A stretch of 64,000 bases of DNA from Elusimicrobiota bacterium (GCA_003151975.1 PLZD01000032.1:87950-151949), one strand, 5' to 3'. Positions 52,603-60,660 are shown, counted from the stretch's first letter. Made by a program: numbers and translations. The notes: generated by a model from the letters alone, not told the origin.

Positions 52603-53726
52603 CAGATAGCCTCCGGTTTGAGGCTCGAAAACCCTCGGCGCTTGATCTCGACGACCGGAGCCCCGTCGCAGCGCGCCGCATCGGCGCAGCCCCTGCATGC
52701 CGAGCCTTTGGCGAAGTATCGCGATTGGATGAAAAACTTGGCGAAGGCGTCGATGTCCGGGGCCTCGCCCGCGCGCAGGACGTCCGGGGGCGCCGAGGCC
52801 TCGGGAAGGCAAAGCGGCCCTGGCCTCGGCGCAAGTCCGCCGCGCTCGCGCACGGCCGCGAGATCGCCGCAGAAATCACGCAGGAAGCACATCGAGCAGC
52901 CGTCGCCCTCGCAAACCATGCGCCCGGTCTTGAAGTAGCGCGCGAACACTTTTCTGCGGCCGCGGACCTCATCGTGGATCTTGACCGGAGACTGGATCAG
53001 CGCTTCGAAGCCTTCCAGGAATTCGGCGCGCAAACGGTTGGTCCAGATGTGCAGGTCGGGCCGGCGCGAGAGTTCGAGAGCGCGCCGCAGATGAGCGAGA
53101 TTGGCCGGTTCTCCTAGATCGCAAAAAAGCTCGTCGCGATGGCGCCACGCGTCCGAGAACGGGACCAGCGCCAGCAGGTCGAACTCGCGCACGCCGGCGT
53201 TGATGAAGAAATCCAGAATGTCGCGCAGCACCGAGAGATTGAGCTTATTGATGACCACGTCGACGCTGACGATGAGGCCCGGCAGACTCAGCGCGTGGCG
53301 CAGGCCGGCCACGGCCTGAACAAACGAGCCGGGCACGCGCGTCAGGCGATCGTGCAGGGGGGCGTTGTGCCCGTGCAGCGAGAAGGTCACCTCGTCGAGG
53401 CCGGACGAGACGGCCGAGGACAAAAAATCGCGGTAGCAGAGGCGGCGGCCGTTGGTGATGATCTGGATGTGCCGATAGCCCAGCGCGCGGGCCAAGGACA
53501 CGATCTCGAGGAAGCGCGGGTGCATCGTGGGCTCGCCGCCGCTCAGGACCACGCGCGTCAGTCCCGCCTGCCGCCCCTCGTCGAGGTCCCGGCGCACCGC
53601 CGCGACGTCGAGCATGCCGCCGTTCTGCGCGTCGCGATCCAGGCAAAAAAGGCAGCGCTGATTGCAGACGCGGGTCAGCCGCACCCAATGCCTTTTTTGG
53701 ATCGCTCCCTCCTCCGGATCAGCCAT
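52602..53726 (-). CDS. Radical SAM protein with two Cys-rich C-terminal regions
   Basis: The 374-residue enzyme starts at ATG 53726 (MADPEEG), 8 bp inside the end of the preceding gene. The cluster motif is Cys21-Cys25-Cys28 (CNQRCLFC) and VVLSGGEPTMHP is the GGE motif. A first Cys group (CEGDGCSMCFLRDFC, about residues 270-285) and a second group (Cys344, Cys347, Cys353) could each hold an auxiliary cluster, more than in the sister enzymes. It belongs to the same family as the 51664 and 49503 genes. Confidence 0.87.
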   Translation of the reverse strand: MADPEEGAIQKRHWVRLTRVCNQRCLFCLDRDAQNGGMLDVAAVRRDLDEGRQAGLTRVVLSGGEPTMHPRFLEIVSLARALGYRHIQIITNGRRLCYRDFLSSAVSSGLDEVTFSLHGHNAPLHDRLTRVPGSFVQAVAGLRHALSLPGLIVSVDVVINKLNLSVLRDILDFFINAGVREFDLLALVPFSDAWRHRDELFCDLGEPANLAHLRRALELSRRPDLHIWTNRLRAEFLEGFEALIQSPVKIHDEVRGRRKVFARYFKTGRMVCEGDGCSMCFLRDFCGDLAAVRERGGLAPRPGPLCLPEASAPPDVLRAGEAPDIDAFAKFFIQSRYFAKGSACRGCADAARCDGAPVVEIKRRGFSSLKPEAI

Positions 53727-54669
53727 GGGCCTCCCGATCGATCGGCGAGAGCTCCCCGCAGCCGAACAGCCGAGCGTACTCTTCGAACACACCGGGACAC
53801 CGCCCGATCATGGCGCAGCTCCGGCATGCGGCGGTCCTTCGCCGTCGCCTTGTGGGCGCCGCGCTCTTGACTTCGACGAGAACCGGCCTGCCGCGACGGA
53901 GGCCGCGCTCGAGCGTGACGCGCGGCGACCAATGCAGGTCGTTGGAGAGCTCGCGGCGGCCGCCGAAGACGCAGAGCGGGAGCCCGAAGAACCTCAGGAC
54001 CGTTCCCGAGCCCTCGACGACGCGCGCCAGGTTCGGGATCAAAGTCCTCCAGCGCGCCAGCGGAACGGTCAAGGACTCGAAATTTCTTCCGCCCCGGCCC
54101 TCGGGAGCCAAGTTGGAGACCAGGCAATGGCGCACCGCGCGCTTCGCGATGAGACTCGAGAGAATCTCGGGGAGTCGATCGACGTTGCGCGTCGTCGCCA
54201 CCGTGTTGGTGAGAAGATAGAGCTCAGGGCGCGCCGCCGCGCGCTCGATGGCGGCGCGCACCGCGGAAAACGAACCCGCGCGCCCGGCGCAAGCGTCGTG
54301 CTCGCGCGCCCGCGCGCCGTGGACCGACAGGCAGAGCTCGTCGATGAGCGGCAAGACGCGCCGCGCAAAGCCGGACTCCGCCAGCCGCGAGCCGTTGGAG
54401 GTCACATAAGTCCGGTAGCCCAGGCGCTTGGCCGCCTGCAGCACCCTCTCGAAGCCCGCGTGCATGGTCGGCTCGCCCCCGGTCAAAGTCAAATGATCGA
54501 AACCCAAACGCCTCTTGCGGACCAAAGCGCGCGCGATCTCGTCGGACCGCACGGGGGCGCCGGCGAAGCGTTCCATGCGGTCGCTCTCCGAGCAGAAGAC
54601 GCAGCGCTGAGCGCAGTCGTATGACAGATGCAGTTCCAACCTGCGCGGGCGGCTTTTAGGACAAGGCAT
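53719..54669 (-). CDS. Radical SAM protein with C-terminal auxiliary Cys tail
   Basis: The 316-residue enzyme starts at ATG 54669 (MPCPKSRPRRLELHLSYD), 14 bp inside the end of the B12-type gene. The cluster motif is Cys19-Cys23-Cys26 (CAQRCVFC) and LTLTGGEPTMHA is the GGE motif. The tail has Cys282, Cys285, Cys291 and ends FGCGELSPIDREAHG, the same plan as in its neighbours. The middle part has more Arg than the sister enzymes. It is part of the overlapping operon. Confidence 0.87.
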   Translation of the reverse strand: MPCPKSRPRRLELHLSYDCAQRCVFCSESDRMERFAGAPVRSDEIARALVRKRRLGFDHLTLTGGEPTMHAGFERVLQAAKRLGYRTYVTSNGSRLAESGFARRVLPLIDELCLSVHGARAREHDACAGRAGSFSAVRAAIERAAARPELYLLTNTVATTRNVDRLPEILSSLIAKRAVRHCLVSNLAPEGRGGRNFESLTVPLARWRTLIPNLARVVEGSGTVLRFFGLPLCVFGGRRELSNDLHWSPRVTLERGLRRGRPVLVEVKSAAPTRRRRRTAACRSCAMIGRCPGVFEEYARLFGCGELSPIDREAHG

Positions 54670-56194
54670 TGGCGCCGGACCGGCTCCTCCATCGCGCGAG
54701 CTGCTCCGGCCAATCGACCGGGGCCACGCCGTCGAGACCGCGCGCGAAAGCGGCCACGCGCTCGTCGACGGGTTCGTCATGATCCACCAGCGGATAATCG
54801 TATTCGGGGAATCCCTTCAGCGCGAGGCGCCCGCGCAGACGCACTTGCGCGATCAGCCCCCGCCGCGCCAGTCCCTCATAGCTCGGAGTCAGCGGAAAGG
54901 ATTTAAGATGAGCAATGACCGGCTCGAGCACGCCGAACGCTGGGCCGCACCGCTGCGAGAGGCTCACGATGGACTCGAGGCTGTCTTCCACGTCCCGCGG
55001 CGTCGTGCGGACGTTGGAGGCGATGAAGTGGTGCGCTTGGCGCACGCCCCGGCGCGAGAGCGCCTCGACCAGCTGCCGCGTCTGAGCGCCGCGGTGCGCT
55101 TTTCCCAGGCGCTCGAGCTCCGCGTCGCAAAAGCTCTCGGTGCCAAGGTAGACTTGATGCCAGCCCGTCTTCTCCACGCGCCCGAACTTCGGTTCGAGAA
55201 CTTCAGGACACAACTCGTCGAGCAAAGTCTCCTCGAGGGCGAGACCGCGCGCGCCGCGGCGAAAGAACGAGCTCACCGACGCCTGGAAGAAGCGCAGAAA
55301 GAACGGCGACTTGCGGATCACGCGCAGGATGCGCCAGGCGCGCGCCGGATCGCCGAGGAAATCGTCGTCGTAAAAGCCGATCCCGAAGGCCGCGCCCGGA
55401 ACGCGCGAGAATCCGCCGAAGATTTTCTCGAGCCGGCGGCCGTAGGCCCCCAGGATCTCGGAGAAGCGCCGAGGGCTCACGCCCGCGAAGAGCCCTTTGT
55501 CCGTCGAGGTGCAGAACAGGCAGCCATAGCCGCAGCCGCGCGAAAGGCAGAGCTCGATCCCCGAGGCCACGTGCTCCGCCTCGAGGAGCTCGAAGTCCAG
55601 CGGCGCCGCGTCCGGGTCCTCCGGGCGCAGGATTTTCTCCGGCGCCGCGCCAAGACGCATCCCACCGCCCGCGAATAAGAGGCCCTCGAGAGCTCCGAGC
55701 CGCGACAGCTGGTCCGGGGCAAGACCCTCGGAGCGGCCGCGGCCGCCGAGCAGGACCATGAGTCGCGGGACGATCTCTTCTCCCGCGCCGCGCACGACGA
55801 AGTCCGCCTCGGGCAGATGGACGAAGGTCTCCAGAGGGCTGCGCGTCGGCATCATGCCGCCGACCGCGATATAGGCGTCCGTCGCGGAACGCAGGACGCC
55901 GAGGAGCGCCTTCGCGCGCTCGAAATACGAGTCGTACAGGGTCAGGCCGATCAGGTTCACGCCGCGCGCGCGCGCGGCGAGACCGCGGATGTCCTCCCGA
56001 CTCCACGACGAGACGCAAAAATCCGCCCAGACGACGGGAATACCGGCGGCGCGCAGCGCGGAGGCGATCATGAAGGCTCCTTGGTGCACGGCGCGTGATC
56101 CCGGCGGCGCTCCGGGCCGCTCCAGCGCGTTTCGAAAGAGCAGCGCCGCGCCGGGGCCCGCTATAGGACGCGTGCCCGCGTCACCATTGCCCAT
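54656..56194 (-). CDS. B12-binding-type radical SAM protein
   Basis: The 512-residue protein starts at ATG 56194, 14 bp inside the end of hxsA; the longer frame is antisense-like translation of the HxsA repeats. Residues 30-150 resemble a cobalamin-binding Rossmann domain (IASALRAAGIPVVWADF, GLTLYDSYFERAKALLGVL, AYIAVGGMMPT) though the DxHxxG histidine is not evident. The radical SAM core has Cys221-Cys225-Cys228 (RGCGYGCLFC) and YLGTESFCD. B12-type enzymes methylate unreactive carbons or rearrange rings. Being directly behind hxsA, it is the best candidate for an extra modification of that peptide. Confidence 0.85.
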   Translation of the reverse strand: MGNGDAGTRPIAGPGAALLFRNALERPGAPPGSRAVHQGAFMIASALRAAGIPVVWADFCVSSWSREDIRGLAARARGVNLIGLTLYDSYFERAKALLGVLRSATDAYIAVGGMMPTRSPLETFVHLPEADFVVRGAGEEIVPRLMVLLGGRGRSEGLAPDQLSRLGALEGLLFAGGGMRLGAAPEKILRPEDPDAAPLDFELLEAEHVASGIELCLSRGCGYGCLFCTSTDKGLFAGVSPRRFSEILGAYGRRLEKIFGGFSRVPGAAFGIGFYDDDFLGDPARAWRILRVIRKSPFFLRFFQASVSSFFRRGARGLALEETLLDELCPEVLEPKFGRVEKTGWHQVYLGTESFCDAELERLGKAHRGAQTRQLVEALSRRGVRQAHHFIASNVRTTPRDVEDSLESIVSLSQRCGPAFGVLEPVIAHLKSFPLTPSYEGLARRGLIAQVRLRGRLALKGFPEYDYPLVDHDEPVDERVAAFARGLDGVAPVDWPEQLARWRSRSGANALS

Positions 56195-56657
56195 GGCTTC
56201 CGTGGGACCCGTGGGATCCGTGAGAGCCGTGCGAGGCGTGAGAGCCGTGGGACGCATGGCTGCCGTGCGAGCCGTGCGAGCAGTGGCTGCCGTGCGAGGC
56301 GTGGCTGCCGTGCGAGGCGTGCGAGGCGTGGCTGCCGTGCGAGCAGTGGCTGCCGTGCGAGGCGTGCGAAGCGTGCGAGGCGTGGCTGCCGTGCGAGCCG
56401 TGCGAGGCGTGGCTCGCATGGGAACTGTGGCTGTAATGGAAGCTCGCGCCGCCGGAGTTGTGCAGCATGTTCTGGTGCGACTGGGCCAGGAGGTCCTCCG
56501 CCTTAATCAGGGCGGCGCCGATGATGCCCAGCATGGCCGCGGCCTTGACCACGTCCTGCTTGAGGATCTTCCCCTCCTCGCTGGTCAGAAAGCGGGCGAG
56601 GTCTTTCTTGATCCCGGGGATCAGGTCCTTGCGGTCCTTCTTCTCTTTGTCGCTCAT
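56181..56657 (-). CDS. hxsA: His-Xaa-Ser repeat precursor peptide HxsA
   Basis: The 158-residue peptide has a leader (1-75) and a repeat region. The leader has the charged start MSDKEKKDRKDLIPGIKKDL, then ARFLTSEEGKILKQDVVKA, a short hydrophobic stretch (AAAMLGIIGAAL, 39-50) and AEDLLAQSHQN. From residue 76 come 27 uninterrupted Ser-His-Xaa triplets (14 Gly, 10 Ala, 2 Cys, 1 Ser), ending QW. The Cys are in triplets 11 and 18 counted from the C terminus. This is the hallmark of HxsA, the presumed substrate of the Hxs radical SAM maturases; the mature product is unknown. GAGGAG lies 5 nt before ATG 56657. hxsB precedes it by 9 bp. Confidence 0.92.
   Translation of the reverse strand: MSDKEKKDRKDLIPGIKKDLARFLTSEEGKILKQDVVKAAAMLGIIGAALIKAEDLLAQSHQNMLHNSGGASFHYSHSSHASHASHGSHGSHASHASHASHGSHCSHGSHASHASHGSHASHGSHCSHGSHGSHASHGSHASHGSHGSHGSHGSHGQW
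56190..56432 (-). repeat. 27-copy 9-bp tandem repeat in hxsA
   Basis: 27 units of 9 bp, each (TCN/AGC)(CAC/CAT)(GGN/GCN/TGC) on the coding strand, run without interruption. Synonymous third bases vary, so the protein repeat is conserved more than the DNA. Confidence 0.95.
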
Positions 56658-56666
56658 GGCCGCTCC

Positions 56667-58046
56667 TCAATGACGCTGGTAGAGTCCTTTGTCCTCGCGT
56701 TTCCTGAGCCACGCCTTGAAGATCCGCCGGTTGACCGGGTCATCCATGCGCCGGAAAATGATGTCGAGCACGCCCTTGCTTACCTTGCAGCGCGAATTCG
56801 ACGGCATGCGTCCCATGATGTCGCCCTGCTCCGCGTAGCATTGGATCGGGCAGATGCCGCAATAGGGCTTGTAGGCGCACTGCGAGCACTGGACCTGGTT
56901 GTCGAGGCAGGACGCCACGGCGACGGCCTTGACCACCGGGTGCGACACGGCCTTGGCGTAGCCGCCTTCCGCGGCGTCGCCGATCTGGAACGATTCGTCT
57001 CCCATGCGGCTGAGCATTCTCCCCTCGTCGCAAGTGTAGATGCGTCCGTCGTAATTGTAGGCCAGTTGTCCGATCCCGGCGCCGCAGGGAGAGCGCATGT
57101 CCAGGAAGTTCGGATCATCGTCGCTAAGGATCTTCGCCAGGAACAGGCGCGCGCCCTGCTCGAAGAAGACCTTCTTGCGGTTGATCTCGAGGATGTAGTC
57201 GAAGGCCTCCTCGTAGAATTTCAGGAACTCCTCGGGCGTGTAGCCGATCCGGCTCCAAGTCTCGCGCGCGAGCCCGAAAGGATTTAGCGCGCGCAGGAAC
57301 ACTCCCCGCGATCCAACGCGCAAGTACTCGTCGATGATGTCCCGAGCGCGGCCCAAAGAGAAGCGCGTCACGGTCAACAGCGCGTCGATGCGGAAGACCC
57401 TGCCGGAGGTCTTGCGGCGAATGCGCTTGAACCACTTAATGGTCTCCGCCTGGCTGCTGCCGCCGACGAACAGGCGGTTCTTATCGTGCAGATCGGCGGG
57501 CCCGTCCAGCGAGGTGCAGAAATTGACGCCGCGCTCGAGCAGGTAGTCGAGCTTTTCCGAATCCATGAGGCTCATGTTCGAGACGAGGTTGAGCCAGAGG
57601 CTCTTTTTGGCCGTCTCGTTCTTTTGACGCGCGTAGTCGACGATAAACTTGACCGCCGGCCAATTCGCCAGCGGCTCTCCGCCCTGAAACTCGATCGTGA
57701 TCGCGGGGCTGGGGCTTTCGAAGATGCGGTCGACGACTTGGCGCGCGGTCTCTTCGCTCATGTCGGTCGAGCGGTCGGCCATCGGAACGGAGCTCGCGTG
57801 GCAATAGAGGCAGCGATGGTTGCAGCGCAGGGTGACGATGATCACGTGCAGGCCCGGACCCTGCCAAAGGAAGCCGTTGCGCTGCCGCCACAGAGCCGGC
57901 AGGCGGTCGAAGTCCATGCGGTCGCGCACGAACCCGTCGTCTGCGAGCGCTTGAGCCGCGGAAGGCATCGCGGGAAGCCTGCCTTCGACGAATTCATGGA
58001 ATTCGGCGTCCGCCATGAGCCTGAAGCGGCCGAAATCGTTGGTCAC
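56667..58046 (-). CDS. hxsB: His-Xaa-Ser system radical SAM maturase HxsB
   Basis: From GTG 58046 the protein has 459 residues, with Cys75-Cys79-Cys82 (CNHRCLYC), IEFQGGEPLANWP, LVSNMS, CTSLDGPADLHDKNRLF, FLRALNPFG, and a SPASM-like tail (SPCGAGIGQLAYNYDGRIYTCDEGRML, then CSQCAYKPYCGICPIQCY). These match HxsB closely. The frame continues upstream in frame with CVAPFRFRKLGERYLVTN, which looks like the conserved HxsB N terminus, so the true start is probably near 58112-58124. No ATG, GTG or TTG lies there in frame; ATC 58124 or ATT 58118 follow the AGGAGG at 58134-58139. HxsB is expected to modify His or Ser residues of HxsA. Confidence 0.92.
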   Translation of the reverse strand: MTNDFGRFRLMADAEFHEFVEGRLPAMPSAAQALADDGFVRDRMDFDRLPALWRQRNGFLWQGPGLHVIIVTLRCNHRCLYCHASSVPMADRSTDMSEETARQVVDRIFESPSPAITIEFQGGEPLANWPAVKFIVDYARQKNETAKKSLWLNLVSNMSLMDSEKLDYLLERGVNFCTSLDGPADLHDKNRLFVGGSSQAETIKWFKRIRRKTSGRVFRIDALLTVTRFSLGRARDIIDEYLRVGSRGVFLRALNPFGLARETWSRIGYTPEEFLKFYEEAFDYILEINRKKVFFEQGARLFLAKILSDDDPNFLDMRSPCGAGIGQLAYNYDGRIYTCDEGRMLSRMGDESFQIGDAAEGGYAKAVSHPVVKAVAVASCLDNQVQCSQCAYKPYCGICPIQCYAEQGDIMGRMPSNSRCKVSKGVLDIIFRRMDDPVNRRIFKAWLRKREDKGLYQRH

Positions 58047-58113
58047 GAGATACCGCTCGCCGAGCTTCCGAAAGCGGAACGGCGCGACGCATTTCTCGTC
58101 AAGGCGTGCGGGA

Positions 58114-58629
58114 TCAATCGCGATCGGATTTATCCTCCTGGGCCTTGGCTCCGTCCTGGCCGAACTTCTCCTCCCACGGCACGGCGACGCGAAGGGGATC
58201 GGGCTCGCCGTCCTTCTCGATGGCGGCCAATAGCTTGTCGATCTCGGCCTCGAGTTCCTTGTCGACGACAGGGGCAGGCGCGGGGGCGGCCGTCTGCCCT
58301 TCGCATTCCGCGCAGGGCGCCTCCGACGGCGGCTGAGCCGAGACCAGCGCGCGGGTCACGATATACTCCCGGATCTTCGCGTTCGCCGAAGAGACGCGCA
58401 GCCGCAGGACCTGGTGCAGCAGCTCGTTGAAGAAATCGCCTTCCAACACCGCCGCGTCGGCTCCCGGCTTGGGCCGTAGGACCACGGTCATCTCGGCCCC
58501 GGTCTTCGCGCTCGCGATCCTGACGTGCGACCGATCGGTAAACGCATAGGCCGCCGCTTGGACGGCCTCCATGGAATAGACGCTCGAGTCGACGGACAGC
58601 CGAATCTCTCGGACGCAGGGATCGCTCAC
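58114..58629 (-). CDS. hxsD: His-Xaa-Ser system protein HxsD
   Basis: The 171-residue protein has a domain of about 105 residues typical of HxsD: VDSSVYSMEAVQAAAYAFTDRSHVRI, a strand VVLRPKPG, and FFNELLHQVLRLRV...IREYI. The C-terminal 60 residues are an extra low-complexity and acidic tail (KELEAEIDKLLAAIEKDGEPD) with CAEC before it. HxsD accompanies HxsB and HxsC in known loci and may present the HxsA leader. Its start overlaps the Cys-rich protein gene stop by 4 bases. hxsB overlaps or follows its end. Confidence 0.85.
   Translation of the reverse strand: MSDPCVREIRLSVDSSVYSMEAVQAAAYAFTDRSHVRIASAKTGAEMTVVLRPKPGADAAVLEGDFFNELLHQVLRLRVSSANAKIREYIVTRALVSAQPPSEAPCAECEGQTAAPAPAPVVDKELEAEIDKLLAAIEKDGEPDPLRVAVPWEEKFGQDGAKAQEDKSDRD
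58134..58139 (-). promoter_or_regulatory. hxsB: Strong ribosome binding site for hxsB inside hxsD
   Basis: AGGAGG on the minus strand lies 18 bp before the hxsD stop. The nearest in-frame hxsB codons at usable spacing are ATC (58124) and ATT (58118), which suggests a rare start codon and N-terminal extension beyond GTG 58046. Confidence 0.5.
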
Positions 58630-59687
58630 GGCGTCTCCTTTGATGGCGCGGGCGGCGCGGGAGCGGCCTTCGGAGCCTGCGGAATTTCCATCGGCTCGTC
58701 TTTCTTATACAAATGGGTCGCGTCCTCGCGTTCCTGCATGAGTTTGCGCCTCCTTTCATACTCGGCCATCTTCGCCTTGAGGGCCTCGGCGTTGCGCGCG
58801 TCCTCTTTCTTGCGCTCGTCGGCGGCGGCCTCTTGGGCCTGATCCTTCTTCGCCCAGTCGGCCTGCTCGATTTCCCTGCGCGCCTTCGTCTGGTCCGTCT
58901 CGACTTGCGCCTCCGGGCCCGCCGAGCACCTCAGGTCCTGGTCGAGCCGCTTTCGGAACAACGCCGATGACTCCTCTCCGATCTTTTCGCACGACAGCGT
59001 CTGTCCCGAAAGCGCGCCGCAAAACGGCAAACGAGAACAGGCTTCCGCGGACCGCGACCGCAGCGTCCCGACCAGCTCCGCCATGCGGCGGCATTCCCGC
59101 TGGGAGGCGCCTTCGCCGGCCGGACAGAGCTTGGGGTCGCCGTGAATGTAGGCCGTGTAGCGCTCGCAGCCTTCCACTCTTTTCGGAGGAAGGACGCCGG
59201 CCAGTTCCGAGCAGCTGAGCTTTCCCGAAGCGACGGCCCGCTCGTAGACGCCGCAGAAGGCCTCGGCCTTGCCGGGAAGGATCTCGACGCGCGTCTCCTT
59301 AATGAAGCTCTCGCACAGAGCGCCGGCCGGCTGGCCCTTGATGATCGCGTAGACCAGCAGCGCCTCGGCGGACTCTTTGAGGCATTGCCTTTGGAGGTCG
59401 CCGCGCTCGGCCGGTAGAGACTTGAGCATCGCGCAGCTCTTCGCGGCGCCCGCCATGCGCCGGCACGCGTAGTACGGCTCGAAGGCGGCCGTCTCCTGCG
59501 CGGTCAGCGTCTGCGGGAAGCGCTTCTCCATGGCGACGAGATCGGCCAGGTAGAGCTTGCCTTTGCGTCCTTTTTCGCACAGGCGGTCCAGGGCGGTGCG
59601 CCGCGGAGCGTCCGAGTCGGCGGGAGGCTTGGCCGCGTGCGCCGACACCGCCGACAACAGCAGTAGTCCCGCGGCTAAGATTTTCAT
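58626..59687 (-). CDS. Exported Cys-rich protein with C-terminal coiled coil, Hxs operon
   Basis: The 353-residue protein starts at ATG 59687 with a signal (MKILAAGLLLLSAVSAHA). The mature N-terminal part (about 20-250) has 14 Cys spread every 10-20 residues (YACRRM, SCAMLKS, QCLKE, FCGVY, ECRRMAELVG, FCGAL, SCEKIG), probably disulfide-linked helical pairs. The last 100 residues are highly charged and helical (EIEQADWAKKDQAQEAAADE onward), then Pro-rich. No family recognised. It overlaps hxsD and the fibre-like gene by 4 bases each, so it is an integral operon member and perhaps the exported partner of HxsA. Confidence 0.75.
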   Translation of the reverse strand: MKILAAGLLLLSAVSAHAAKPPADSDAPRRTALDRLCEKGRKGKLYLADLVAMEKRFPQTLTAQETAAFEPYYACRRMAGAAKSCAMLKSLPAERGDLQRQCLKESAEALLVYAIIKGQPAGALCESFIKETRVEILPGKAEAFCGVYERAVASGKLSCSELAGVLPPKRVEGCERYTAYIHGDPKLCPAGEGASQRECRRMAELVGTLRSRSAEACSRLPFCGALSGQTLSCEKIGEESSALFRKRLDQDLRCSAGPEAQVETDQTKARREIEQADWAKKDQAQEAAADERKKEDARNAEALKAKMAEYERRRKLMQEREDATHLYKKDEPMEIPQAPKAAPAPPAPSKETP

Positions 59688-60640
59688 CGGGAGCAGCAGA
59701 GATACTGCGCGTTGCCGACGATGGTCCCGCTCCCCCAAGCGGCATAATTCGGTGCGCCCAGACTCTGGTAGCTGATGCCTTCGATGTAGAAGCCCTGCGT
59801 CCAGGTCGCGAACTGCGCGCCGGTGCAGACGCCCTTCCAAGCGGCGACATCGTTCATGGGCACCGTCGTCCCGCCGCAGGCCGTGTTGGCGTTGTTGATG
59901 TAGACGTACCCCTTTTGACCGAACACGACCCCCACACCGTTGAGCCCGTTATAGACGTTGAGCGCCCCCCCCGTCGGGTAGACCACCCAGCGCGGATTAC
60001 CGCCCCCGGCGCGGTCGTCCATCGAGATGCCTGAACCGGCGCCCTCCGAAGTGAAGGGCTCGCTGCCGGGCGGGGCGACGACTCCTCCCGCGACGATCTG
60101 GCCGTTGACGTTGAGGGGCGCTATCGGCGCGGCCGTTCCGATCCCGACGTTGCCGCCAGGCTTGACGTAAATCCGCGATCCCGAAACGCCTTCCTCGACG
60201 AGGCTCAGATCGCCGGGGGTGGCCCATCCGTTCGCCCAGCTCCAGGCGGTCGGCTGGCCCTGGCCGATCGTCACCCGCGTGTCGTTGGTCCCGTTGATCA
60301 CGATCCCGTCGCCCGCCGTGGCCCCCTTGTTGACGCTCAGCATCTTTCCGGGACTCGTCGTGCCGATGCCGACGCTGCCTCCCATCACCGCCATCTTCGT
60401 GCCCGCGGGAAGACCGGCCGTGGTCCCCACGTCGAGTACCCCTCCGTCGCGCGCGATGTAGGAGTTGTTCGTCGTGATCATCTGCGTGTAGACGCCGGAC
60501 GGCGCCGGATAGTAAGAGGTCAGCGTCACATTCTCGGAGCCCAATTCGCCGGAGAGCAGGATCAAAAGTCCGGCGGCCGCCGCCAGACGAAAGGGCGTTC
60601 CGGGAACGGTGAAATCAAGCTGCACGCGAATATTTGACAT
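59684..60640 (-). CDS. Exported fibre-like protein, first gene of the Hxs operon
   Basis: The 318-residue protein has a hydrophobic N-terminal segment (about 17-34, FRLAAAAGLLILLSGELG) and then SENVTLTSYYPAPSGVYTQMIT, a signature I associate with exported proteins of Elusimicrobia-like genomes. The body has two VGIGT[TA][SA]P units (GSVGIGTTSPGKMLSVNKG and GNVGIGTAAPIAPLNVNG) like phage tail-fibre or autotransporter-type repeat proteins. The C-terminal domain has CGGTTVP, GVCTGAQF and ends YLCCSR. It probably forms a trimeric or fibrous surface structure. The predicted operon promoter and palindrome lie just upstream. Confidence 0.75.
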   Translation of the reverse strand: MSNIRVQLDFTVPGTPFRLAAAAGLLILLSGELGSENVTLTSYYPAPSGVYTQMITTNNSYIARDGGVLDVGTTAGLPAGTKMAVMGGSVGIGTTSPGKMLSVNKGATAGDGIVINGTNDTRVTIGQGQPTAWSWANGWATPGDLSLVEEGVSGSRIYVKPGGNVGIGTAAPIAPLNVNGQIVAGGVVAPPGSEPFTSEGAGSGISMDDRAGGGNPRWVVYPTGGALNVYNGLNGVGVVFGQKGYVYINNANTACGGTTVPMNDVAAWKGVCTGAQFATWTQGFYIEGISYQSLGAPNYAAWGSGTIVGNAQYLCCSR

Positions 60641-60660
60641 CTCATCTGCCCCTTTTCACG

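Noticed and set aside
56190..56432. Regular short repeats that could suggest a CRISPR array or minisatellite
   Set aside because: Units are 9 bp, contiguous without spacers and in frame with HxsA; they code for Ser-His-Xaa.
55989..57287. Plus-strand open frame of 432 codons with VRAVRGV-type repeats across the hxsA region
   Set aside because: It is the antisense of the Ser-His repeat and of hxsB; the minus-strand reading has known family motifs and an overlapping operon.
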